From contig WBMW01004881.1 in NCBI GenBank assembly GCA_013396635.1, positions 170,404-234,403 of the forward strand: a stretch of 64,000 nucleotides of DNA, read 5' to 3'. The notes under the pieces were generated by a model that saw only the letters and a list, made by a program, of their open reading frames with translations, had not been told where the DNA came from and did not search any database. A program made the position numbers and the translations under genes. Numbering within the stretch: position 1 is the stretch's first letter; each line of letters begins with the position of its first letter. Below, one piece after another: positions 13,101 to 23,430 of the stretch. The DNA is from Penelope pileata (Eukaryota > Chordata > Aves > Galliformes > Cracidae).

Positions 13101-14400
13101 CGTGCTGAAGGAATTCAGAGTGCACGGTACGTTCCCATCTGCCTCCTCTGAGGATTTGTTCAGCATTTGTTGATTAGCAAGCCCCTGCCAACAGCAGAGG
13201 TCTGCCAGCTGTCACATCTGTTGAACAGTGTATTTCCTCCAAAGTTGCCAATTGTTTGATAGACCATGTTGAGTATTGATCAGCCTGGGAACATCTAACT
13301 TCAGCCAAACTTGCTGATATAGTTAATTCTTCTTCTTCAGGGTAGAAAGCCAGAGGGTAAGCGCTGCAGGGGCCGAGGGAGCGCGCTGAGGCAGGGAGGG
13401 GGGGAGCAATCGTTTTTAGGAAGAACACTCATGGCACTTACGTGTCTTGATGGTATTGAGAAAGATGAATGTGAGTGGAAAACATACTCATTTTTTTTTT
13501 TTTTTAAATAACATTCTAGTGAAATATTCACATGCTATAACCTCTTTTAATGTGAATAACTCTCTACTCTCAATAAATATGCATTACTTGCAAAAATCAG
13601 CAGATGCAATGTTCAGACGTGTGAACAGGAAATCAGACTGGTATTTTTTGTTCTCTCTACTGCTAGCACGGTGCATGAAGTATGTACCTCACAAAATGGC
13701 ATCTTTTTAAAGCAGTAGAAACCTTGAACAAAGCACACAAAAGATTACTATATTTGTGGCCCATGATATGAGCACTGCAAATCCATACAGAAGTATTTTA
13801 GTTTTGTATAAATTATTGTTTATACAATTCTAGGGGATACGTGCATGTGTGTGGAAGCATAGTATTCAATCACATCCATAAAGCTCAGCTACAGCAAAGC
13901 CATTTACCAAGCACGGAGCACAAGACTGCTGATTTGTTTTTTCTCTGTAGAGACTTGCATGTTTGCCTGACTTGCGATATAACTGTGTTGCACGAGATCA
14001 TGGAATTCAGAAAGTTTGAGCAGCGCAGATCAGTCAAGCTTTCTTCCTTCACTTAAAACAACTTTGCCTCAAACTTAAACCGGTTTTAGCTTGCCCAGAC
14101 CAGTCTCAGACAGCTAACGTCCCTTATGAGCTAGGTGACAAAGTGGCTGTGGCCTTAACCCAGGTGCATGTTCTTGTTTGTCATACAGGTAGAGGATTTG
14201 AAAAGGGATATATGTTTGCAAATCATCCTTCCACTTCAGTAGCAAAGCAGTTTTACAAAGAAATGGACTAACTGGCATGCAGGAAATTTCCATCTAGAAA
14301 AATATTCTCTGGTGTTCCTTTTAATTCTATTTAGCTCGGATTAGTTTTAAGTTTTTCACTCTATTACAGGATGCTGGCACAACCAATAAAGACGCAGAGT
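10127..14400. other. Intergenic sequence downstream of TRH
   Basis: No coding exon is recognisable on either strand. A short CTC-type triplet run lies near 11405-11421 and a poly-T tract near 13491-13505. Confidence 0.6.
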
Positions 14401-14412
14401 TTACTGTTGATG

Positions 14413-14418
14413 TTTATT
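14413..14418 (-). promoter_or_regulatory. TRH: Candidate polyadenylation signal of TRH
   Basis: The first AATAAA on the minus strand that I see downstream of the TRH stop codon, about 860 bases into the 3' UTR. The choice is tentative because no transcript end can be read from the sequence. Confidence 0.35.
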
Positions 14419-15273
14419 GAATCATTCATATCAAACAAACACTTCTGGGAGTCTGACCACAGAAAGGAAAAACATTCCTTTGAGAGGGGAGACCTCAGAA
14501 ATCCTACCAGAAGAGGATTGTCTTTTTGTTTCCATTTTAAATACCTAACGAGAAGACATAATGTAAAGGGGAATGACTGAAATGCAAGCATGCCAGGATG
14601 GGGTTCTAGTGTGAGGTGTATGCAGCCGAGATCGCACCTGGGGGCTGAGTTGCTCTGGGATGAGTTAACCCTTTGCACTGTGCAGCTTCCCAGATGAAAT
14701 GATTTTTTGGTGCAGTTCCAAGTTGAAGTATGAAGCCAGTTATCTAATCTGCTGCAGTTGGAACAGTCCCTATCTGTTCAGTGCTTACTGTCTGAGTAGG
14801 CTGTAGTGCACAAGGTCTCATTAATATATGGTTTAGAATTGAAAGCCCACTCAGTTTCATTTTGAAATCATTTGCATATGCTATTCTTTTTTTTCGCATT
14901 CATGTACTGATTTCACTGACATGAGAGGAAACCATGTAATTATTTTACTTTAGTATCATCATAACAGATATTAAAGAACCTGTGCTAGGCCACACGTAGC
15001 AGGATTATTCTGGAGTCTGGGTCCATAAGGAACTGATTACTCTTAATTTCATAAAGTGGGGGAGTTGAAAACTCAGTACTTGCCTGGGCCATCCAACTGA
15101 GTGCTTCCCGGTTCCTCTAAGTGTGTGACAATGTCATTAGCTTAAATGAGGACACTCACTCACTGAAAGATAGGTGCAGAGGTCAGCAGCAGGAAGCCAA
15201 AAGGGAATGAACAGAATTTTTTAGTGTTCTGTGATTTTACTTCACCATATTCAAATGATACACAATTACTTTC
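14419..15273 (-). other. TRH: Presumed 3' UTR of TRH
   Basis: AT-rich sequence between the stop codon and the candidate polyadenylation signal. It contains no other gene that I can support. Confidence 0.4.
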
Positions 15274-17231
15274 TCATTCCTCTGTTTCACTCTCCCATGC
15301 TGATCTCCTTCCTGGGTGCTGACGTTTTTCTTCTACCCTGTCTTTGCTAAAATTTTCAGCTAAGTCAAGCAACAAGCTACCTTTGTTACAGATGGAGGAC
15401 TCCAGAAAGTCACAGGGACCTGCATCATCTGGGCTGTCAGAACCCCAGTGCCTTTTTCCAGGGTGCTGGTGTTTCTTCCCATCTTGGTCATTCAGGTCTA
15501 GCTCATCATTCCAGCCTCTCTTGCTAGGATGCTGGTGTTTATAAGTCAGATACCTTCTGCCTGGATGCTGTCTTTTGGATAACTCATTTACGTAAGTTAG
15601 CTGCGCACTAGAGGTGTCAGCATCCTGGTCCCGCAATGACCTTCTGCCAGGATGCTGTCGCTTTTTCAGCTCCAGATAGGTGGCGAGGTTGTCTTCTACC
15701 TCTCCTTTCCCTGAATGCTGCCTCTTCTGTAGGTCTCCGTAAGACGCTTCTTCCTCAGCATCTCTTTTTCCAGGATGCTGTCTCTTCTCCAGGTCACTTA
15801 AGTATCTTTTGCCAGGGTGTTGTCTTTTGGAAAGCCATTCTGGCAGAGGGGCATTTAATTCTGTCCAAGGAGAAGAATAGTGTTAATGAACCCCCATAAA
15901 TCCTCACTAAAGAGGTTGAAATGTGAATTTGTGGAGTACTACAGTGTAGGATCATAATCTGTTGTTCATTATGCCCCTCTAATTGCACTGTGAATGGCGG
16001 TCTTGAATTTGATCACTCTGTATGGCCTCTGACAAAACAATTCTGATACATTTATACCAATGGTGGGTTGATACATTAGGAACTAGCTGCAAACAAAGTA
16101 GGACGACATGCAGTAACAAAGCTTAGTGTGTTGGTTTAGACTTGCCTCCCAGAAGCAAGATGGATTTGGATAAAGGGAGGTGAGTAAAAGATGCTGGGCA
16201 GCTGGAAGAAACCAGCTGCAGTAGCTGGGTACAGAGCTAGACATCAGCATGAGGCGGGGAAAGGGTAGGGCTGAAACACAGGATGCGGACGTTGGAATGC
16301 CAACTCAGTATTTCCAGCCACCTGAACTCTGTTAGTATCTCTTACTTGTTCTTAAGCTCTGCTTAATACTTCAGGTCTTGAATTGACATGGCCAACTCCC
16401 AACATTCATGTGAAGAGGGAGGAAGTGTTGTTGTTGGGCACTTGGGGCCAGCCCCTCTCCGCACTCTGCAAGGGCTCTGTGCTCCTCGCTGGTGGCAGGC
16501 CCGTGTGCTGCTCCTGGCAGCCCTGAGCCTGCCCTGCTCCCTCTGCTGCAGCTGCTGGGAGCGGAGTGTCTGCAGGCTGCAGATGGGGCTGACACGCGGG
16601 CAGCCTCTGCCTTCCCAGCCATGGCGCAGCCCAGCTCTGCTGAGCTGGGGAAGGCTGAGGTAGCAGGTGAACGAGAGCGCTCCTGCTCCCAGCTAGCATT
16701 AGGTCCAAAAATGGGAAATGTGCTCCATGTGCCCTCTTAGAGTTTTCCTAGGGAAGCACTTGCCAGGCAGGCAGACATTCTGTGACAGGCTTCTACCCTT
16801 TTTTTTTTTTTTAAATGCAGGGATCATGTGGCATTGCTTAAGCTAGGAGATCTTAGAGAAGAAAGCATCTCTTGATAACTGTCTCAGTGTATTACAAAAG
16901 ATGGTCTGTCCTTCCCCTTCCCTTAGTTAGAGTAATAAATATATACATTAGAATCTGGGAAGTAAATACACAGGTTCATCTCAACCAAAAAATATACCAC
17001 TATTACTAGAGGGATACCCCCAGTGTTACATATACCTTTATTCATCTCTTCCTTCTTTTCAGCTTTCTTGTGGACAGGCTGAAGCACGAGGCTTCCAGCT
17101 CTCTGCAGGATGTCATCCAGGGGCCTTTGTCCCACACTTTCCCGTGCTTCTGGGAGGGACTGCCCCCGGCCGAGGCAAACACCAGACAGGGTCAGGCAAA
17201 GGAGTAGCAGTGGCAGCTGGATGGATGGCAT
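15274..17231 (-). CDS. TRH: Prepro-thyrotropin-releasing hormone, 260 residues, two coding exons
   Basis: This precursor yields pyroGlu-His-Pro-amide, the hypothalamic releaser of TSH and, in birds, also of growth hormone. Coding segments are 17036-17231 (residues 1-65 and one base) and 15274-15860, joined in phase to 260 residues plus stop. Residues 1 to about 21 form a signal peptide with a Leu-rich core (LPLLLLCLTL). The C-terminal exon carries Gln-His-Pro units at Q79, Q93, Q134, Q163 and Q246 with dibasic residues on both sides and the amide-donor Gly. Q197 has QHPGKR but is preceded by KKH. Q113 (HSGKG) and Q175 (HPSKR) are degenerate. Acidic linkers separate the units, as in other TRH precursors processed by prohormone convertases, glutaminyl cyclase and PAM. 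The total length equals the chicken precursor as I recall it. Identification is certain; the only inferred parts are the splice positions. Confidence 0.97.
15304..15828 (-). repeat. TRH: Array of eight TRH progenitor units in TRH exon 3
   Basis: Eight copies related to KRQHPG(K/R)R are spread over residues 77-251. Five are complete, one has an altered upstream cleavage site (KKH) and two have lost the Pro-Gly or Gly needed for the amidated product. The spacing is irregular, so the copies are separated by distinct linker peptides rather than being a clean minisatellite. Confidence 0.95.
15861..17035 (-). other. TRH: TRH intron 2
   Basis: The intron runs from a GTATAT donor to a TTGGACAG acceptor. 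A GC-richer patch at about 16440-16690 has open frames on both strands that I do not recognise. A poly-T tract lies at about 16799-16812. Confidence 0.7.
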
Positions 17232-17240
17232 TGTGGTTTC

Positions 17241-18220
17241 CTGCAACTTCCATGGGACGGGGAACAACAGGAGATAAGGATGGAGTGAAATAAATCTAGC
17301 AATAATAGCTGTACTTCCAGACATTGAAAAAGAAATATGTCACTGCTATACGGATTGAAGTCTTTTATGAAGGTCCCTCCTGATTTCTGTTACAGACCTC
17401 TCAGCTTATGTTACATTCTTCGGAGAATATGTAAACCCTCCATAATTGAAACCAGGCACTTGTTCATTTTTTCTCTTTTGGTATAAACATGAACATTTAA
17501 AACATCTAACTTCATGACGTGCAGATGATTTAGAAAGCCAGTGATTTTGTTTTGCCTTTTGCCAGAAGGCAAAAATCATTTCCCTCTTGAATGCTGCATT
17601 AACTGTTGCCCTGCATGAGGTGCACACATGTAAGCCTGAACTAACAGTCTCCACCAGGCAGTTCCTTTTGTGATGGGTTCATTTTAAAATAACATTATGA
17701 TTTACCACACTTCCATTCCACCTTTAGATAAAGCCTAGCCCTAATAGTCTGTTAGTTTTTAAATATCTATTTCAGTACACTTAAAGTAGCTGTCTGTCTG
17801 TGTATTTTTCCATATGAGAAGAGAGCTATGCTGTGTTAGTTAGGGAGTTTTCTTGCATTGAGAAACCACCTCACATATTTTTCAGAGACAAACAATGATA
17901 ATTATATCCTCCATTTGCCCCAATAACAAGCCTATTTCTTCCAGATAACATTGGAATTTCTAAGGCACTCAGCACTGATTTATTTTCCAGTAAGTGGAGT
18001 TCCTTCAATAGAATGGAATATATCTTTAATATTATGATAGCAATCGTGTAGCTTAACTATTTTCTCAGAACACAAAAGAAATGCACAATGTTGTGAAGTT
18101 CTGTGTATTTTTAAAATAGACGAGTACAACCCTAAGAATATCACATAGGCTATTTGGCTTAGAGCAATCTTTAGAAGTAAAGTGAGAATTGGCTAAAAAG
18201 GAAATGATTTGATAAATTAC
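17241..18220 (-). other. TRH: TRH intron 1 (predicted)
   Basis: Inferred from a GTAATT donor at 18220 and an AG acceptor that leaves nine bases before the ATG. It holds nothing else that I recognise. Confidence 0.5.
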
Positions 18221-18358
18221 CTGGTTTGTAGTTTCAGATTTTTGCTAGATGCATCTGCCAAGTTCGGTCCTTTAAAGCTGTTCGCACATCTGAGCTTCAG
18301 AGTTGCCCTTTTTCTGCTACAGACCCAGGCAGAATCCAGTCGAACTGTTGCTAAGTTC
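18221..18358 (-). other. TRH: Predicted non-coding exon 1 of TRH
   Basis: A segment starting roughly 27 bases after a TATAAG box and ending ACCAG before GTAATT. Mammalian TRH genes also have a short untranslated first exon followed by a signal-peptide exon and a repeat exon. The transcription start is estimated only from the TATA spacing. Confidence 0.5.
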
Positions 18359-18383
18359 TCTTTGGGTAGCTTGTGTCTCTGTA

Positions 18384-18431
18384 CTTATACTGTACTGCCT
18401 CTGGCCCCGTATGCAAATAGCTGTGAGGTAA
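18384..18431 (-). promoter_or_regulatory. TRH: Candidate TRH core promoter with TATA, octamer and CRE-like elements
   Basis: Read on the minus strand, the order is a CRE-like TTACCTCA (18431-18424), a perfect octamer ATTTGCAT (18418-18411), a GGGGCCAGAGGC stretch and TATAAG (18389-18384). As I recall, the mammalian TRH promoter has a TGACCTCA element that responds to CREB and thyroid hormone receptor, so the first box may be its counterpart. Function is inferred from position and motif only. Confidence 0.5.
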
Positions 18432-21400
18432 CGTAGGTGATGTGGGTTGTTGGTTGTTTTCTTTTTTTTTCTTTTCTTTCTTTTTTTTAACTGATGTCAG
18501 AGATCTGCATTTTCAAGCACTTTAAAACTTCAGTAATTATTTGCAGATCTCCTTCTATCCATTCTGGACTCATGGAACTTGCCATTTTTCCATTCTCTAA
18601 AGATTGTGTTGAAGTTTATGTAAACCAGCATAGAGAAAAGGAGGATTTTTTTCTGCTTAATAAAAAGAAGCTTACATGTCTTCTATTAAGCAAACACTAC
18701 AGAGTAAATGCAAAGAGATAAGTAATTACCAAGCTAAGGAAGACAATTAAAAAATGTAATAGATTATATTTAAATAAGTTTATACCATGGATTCTCATTC
18801 TGAATGGAACTGAACAGTTCCTGTCTTACATTTCCATGTTTTCTTGGCATTGATTTCCACAAGCAGTGTACTATAATACGCGGTGCATAGCATTAAGTAT
18901 TAAAGCGTAAATATGTTGTTGCTGTGTGTTGCAAAAAATATTCTGCTGTTGTAACTGGAAATAAGACTCCTTCTCTAACCTGTCTAGCTATTTAAGGTGC
19001 TCTTCCACGCAGTATTAAAAACAGATCACACAGGAGGCAAATGATTCTTTGATAATGTTAGTGATTGTGATGACAATACTTTGGACTGAAGCTGGAGTAA
19101 GGATTGCTCACAGGATTGAAGTAATGCAGGCTTCAGCTCACTTATTGTGAACTCTCTTGCTGGCTTGTGGAACAAATTCACACAGGACATCTTCTGTAAT
19201 GCATAAGAGAAGGAGTGAAAATCTCCATAGTGAGATCTTTCCTTGGCCACGGATTTGTAGCTTTTGCGTTATTTCAGCTGTTTTGGCTAATAAATGCAGG
19301 GCATGGGTGAAGAAAAGCAGCATTTTGCATCTGAACAGATAAAGGAAATACTCCATAAAATTAAAAAGGAGTGAAGTCCATTGTTTTGTTATCAAAGCAG
19401 CTTATTACCCATCTGAATTTAACAGAAAATGATCATCTTAGAGGGCTTTTTCCCCCCATCCCATTCAACTTTATGTGATGGATCAGAAAATACACAAGAA
19501 GAACTTTGTTTGGAGTTCTTCGGGAAATAAAGGCTGGCTTCTTTGGAGTGACTTCAGAGGAAAATGTTACTTCAGCCTTCTTCCATCAGAGTGTCTTCTC
19601 TTGAATCTTGTCTTAATATCTCAGGAAAAATGCATCAGGAATTGTATATAGATGTGCTTTTTGATATTAATTAAACTGATGTAAGTTCAGGATAGTCATG
19701 GATGTCAGTGCACTTGTTCCAGATTTGCATTAGGGTTAGAGATTGGTGCTCACAGCATTTTAACCATATTTTTAACAATTATATTAAAAATGGAATGTAT
19801 TTTCCTTCTTGTTTGGATTTCTGTGGGAGCTTGAGACATCATGCACTCCGGTGCAGAACACATCAGCTGACCAGTAAACAACGGCTGGGCAACAGATAGT
19901 CCCAAACCCAAAGCAGAGATCCCTGTAAAGACAAGTCTTGTGTGTTCCTAGTTTTAGGCAGTGCATTAGGACTCTCCAGGAATTTAAAGAATACTGGAAA
20001 GTATTTTAAATGTCTTCATTAATACCAGAGTTGCATGTTTAACAAATCAATAGCTGTCTGTCTTAGCTTTAATGTGTTGTTTAATGGAAGAAAGTTAAAT
20101 TTAAGCATCTCAACGGATCTTCTGTTTCATGAACATTTCCTAAGTCACAGCTGGGAAACTCTCTCTTTTTAATACGCTCTTTCTTTTGTGTGTTCTTTGT
20201 TGCCTTCTCCACCCCCCCCCCCCCCCCCCCCCCCTACTTGTCTCTCTTTCTTCCTCTTNNNCCCCCCAACATTTTTCTGTTTTGCTTTCCCTGCAGGTGA
20301 TTTTTCTATTTAGAGCATTTCTGGAGGTTTATATCATAAGTGTGAATGTCCTTTCATCCCTCTCAGTGCACAGTTTCTCATGATGCTGTGAGTTGAATTC
20401 ATGAGTAGGAGGGAAAGATTATTTTCTCAAAGTCCTGAGCCAGATTCTAAGTTGCACCTGATACCTCAGACTTGCCCAGAGTCTGTGTCAGCACAGAGCT
20501 TAGCTCCCAGTACACGTGCATGTCTGTGGTTGTTTGTAGAGTTACACAAAGACGTCCAAGTACCACGTCACACCCACACACAGCATTTCAGCACCATGGC
20601 AATCCCCAGCCCCCTTGTTCAACTGCTGTCTTTCATCACAGCTCGTGTAAGTCCCTTGAACTTCTGTATCAACTCTGCTGATGAAGTTCCTTATTTTATA
20701 AACTTACTCTTGCCAAATGTCTATTTGGGACATTTTTACATCTTCCTTTGGACACCTTGCTCTGGTCACAGTCAGAGATGGGTAACTGAGGTGCTGAGGT
20801 AACTGAGGTCTTCTGTAGTACAGTCATCCCTCTAGGGACCCTGAAAAGTAGAAGTTGCTATGGAAACTGCTCATCTTTTATTGAACTCTGGGATAAAAAG
20901 ATAACTGTTGTGTGAAAGTAATGCGCCAATTCCAGTGCATTTGTTACCAGTGTCACTGAGAGGTGTTGAATGTTTAAGTGGTTTGCCCTAGGTCATGCAG
21001 CTGTTCCAACCACTTACTAAAGCATTTTTTTTACTAAAACAGACTTTTTTTCCTAGTACATCACAAGTCAGACATCTTTCTCATTTAAAATATTGCCTTT
21101 ATGACATCTGTGTATGAAAGTTTGTCTCACTTGACTGAAAAAGGACTTGTGATCCCAGAATATTGTCAGCTTTTTCCAGTGGTAGTAGTCACTATAATGG
21201 AAGGTTTTATACCTGACCTACAAATCTTGTATTGAATATTAATTATTTCTGGGGGCAGGGTGCCAGACAGGGTGTAGCTACCTACTTTTCGGAATTTGTT
21301 TGCTAAGTAAATGGGCCTAGATAGTATTCAGTGGATTTAATGACATAAGAACTAAGTTTTAGAAATGCAGCCCAGTGCAGTCAGCAGCAGCATAGGTGAG

Positions 21401-23224
21401 CCCCTTTGTACACAACTAGGTGAGCTTCATGACAGCCAACTGCAGAGCTTGTCACGTCCCAGCTGGCTTTGTTGTAGATTCATCAAGAACCAGAAACAGT
21501 GAGGATTCACAACACATTTTTTCTGTTCATTTCAGTACTTGGGAAGATAAAATCTAGGAGGGGAAACGAAAGCAACTCTTCTACCATGGACTCCTTTCTC
21601 CAATACTGACCCCAGCCTTGGCACTGCTGCTGTTGCTTACTGCAGGCGTTGGTGGTGTGAGATCCACGGCCTTTTTTGAGGCAGCTCTTGGTTGAAGCCA
21701 GTTGTTTGAATTGGCGTACAAAATCTGGTGAAATCGTTAGAGGTTCTACTGGCTAATCCTGAATGTCACTTGAAGTGTGATCTGAAAATGGTGAGGAACA
21801 AAAGAAAAGGGCCTCTTTTGAAGGCTCTGGTATTTTCAATTGACTCTTCTTTTCAAAAATTCCAAAAATGGCAAAACCTTCTGTTCTAACTATAAGCCAA
21901 AGATTTTTGTAGTTTTGCAAACACATAAGCCTTGAAGCTTAGTCTCCTGAATTCCTTGAAATAAATACAAAATCCTTTGAGGAAACTTAATATAGGGAGA
22001 GATTAGGTATTCTGTTTTAAATAATGAATAGGATGAGTAGTGAATGAGATGAGGACATTAATTTCTCTGAAGGGAAGCTCTTAATAGAATTACTGAGTGA
22101 AGTCCACATGGAATGCACACAGCTCCACTCACCCATTGAAATCTATAAAGGCAAGGAAAGGCTGTCATATTAGCAGGAAAGGGAAGTATCCTGTGTAGCA
22201 TTAAACCTTTTTCTAAAAGGAGTATAAATAACATGTTGCTTATATCAGCTAAATTATTTTATAGTTTCATGAGAAATCAAAACCAAAGCACTGTGACATT
22301 AATCCCACATGCTGGCTTACCAATAGACGTTTCAATACTAAACAGCATATTATGGAGTCGGGACTTGACAGGCTTAATTGTATACTTAAGAGTCAGTCTA
22401 ACTCACAGTTTGTTCCTTCTGGGACAGAGGCAGTTTGGAATTAAAGACCTCAACAGATTCACCGTAATGTTGTAATTATTTTGTAATTATCTCAGCAGTG
22501 TTTATGCAGGGTCATTTCTATAGTTTTCTAGTTGAGAGAGAACCCTGTGATGTGGGAAGAAAGTGGCCATCTTCAGCAAGAATATCATTGTGCGTTGTCT
22601 CTTGTTTTAGGTGCAGTCCAAGATCTCTCAAACCAGACATCACTTAATGAAACAAGCAAGACTCTGTGCCACCAGACACCCAAACCAACAGCTTCCCAGC
22701 CTGTTGTTTTTTCGTAGCTGCTAATGACAGAACTCAAAAGATCCTTGTTTTGTTACAAGCATGGAATTAGTCCTTGGACAAAGCAACCGCTTGGTGTACC
22801 TTGCCAAAATTTTGCATTTAAGTTGGGGATATTTGATTTGGTAAGACAGAAATGGTGGACACCCAACTTCTTTTTAAGAAGCAAATCTGACTGACAGCGT
22901 CAAGTAACTTGCAAAGTCAGTTGAAGGTCACTGCTCCCCATTGCAATTAAAGGAGTAATGTGCTTGTTTCTTCTGTGCTGTTCCTCTACACTTTCTGCTA
23001 ACACAATCCTAATTATGATAGAGAAACCACGACTGGGTGTGAAAGAGAGTAAATTTAGGAGCAAGAGAAGAGACGATAAGAGATTTAGTCTTTGACACAG
23101 AGTATTTGAAAATGCTAGTTTGGATGCTAGAGTCTCAGCATGCAAGTACTTACCTAGTTCTTCTGTCAGGTTCACTGGGAGTTATCAACACAGAGCATAT
23201 TTAAGTTCCCACCTGACGGTCCCT
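18432..23224. other. Gene-poor interval upstream of TRH, left part
   Basis: AT-rich intergenic sequence without a gene I can support. It includes T-rich runs near 18462-18490 and a 23-base poly-C tract. Distal TRH regulatory elements could lie here but none is recognisable by eye. Confidence 0.55.
20212..20234. repeat. Poly-C tract of 23 bases followed by a three-base gap
   Basis: A homopolymer of 23 C is followed at 20259-20261 by NNN and another C run. The locus is hard to sequence, so local length and base order are unreliable. Confidence 0.9.
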
Positions 23225-23430
23225 GCTTGTTCACATGTCAAAGACATGTCAGGGCTCAGAAGCTCCTGAAGGTTGGACATACACGATGCAAGCCCACTCT
23301 CCATAGCAGAGGTGCTCCAACCTCTGAGCATCTTTGCAGCCCTCCTCTGGAACTGCTCCAACAGCTCCACATCTTTCTTGTGCTGGAATTCTTCCTCTCC
23401 AGTTCCAGCATGGATCAGTTACAGGAGGAA
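23225..23430 (-). mobile_element. CR1 LINE fragment, old and truncated
   Basis: On the minus strand the translation contains LLEQFQRRAAKML followed by an RGWSTSAMES stretch. This resembles the conserved C-terminal segment of the CR1 ORF2 product (LERVQRRATK...). The nucleotide reading GAGGAGGGCTGCAAAGATG followed by CTCAGAGG supports it. Reading frames are broken and the ends are vague. Confidence 0.6.
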
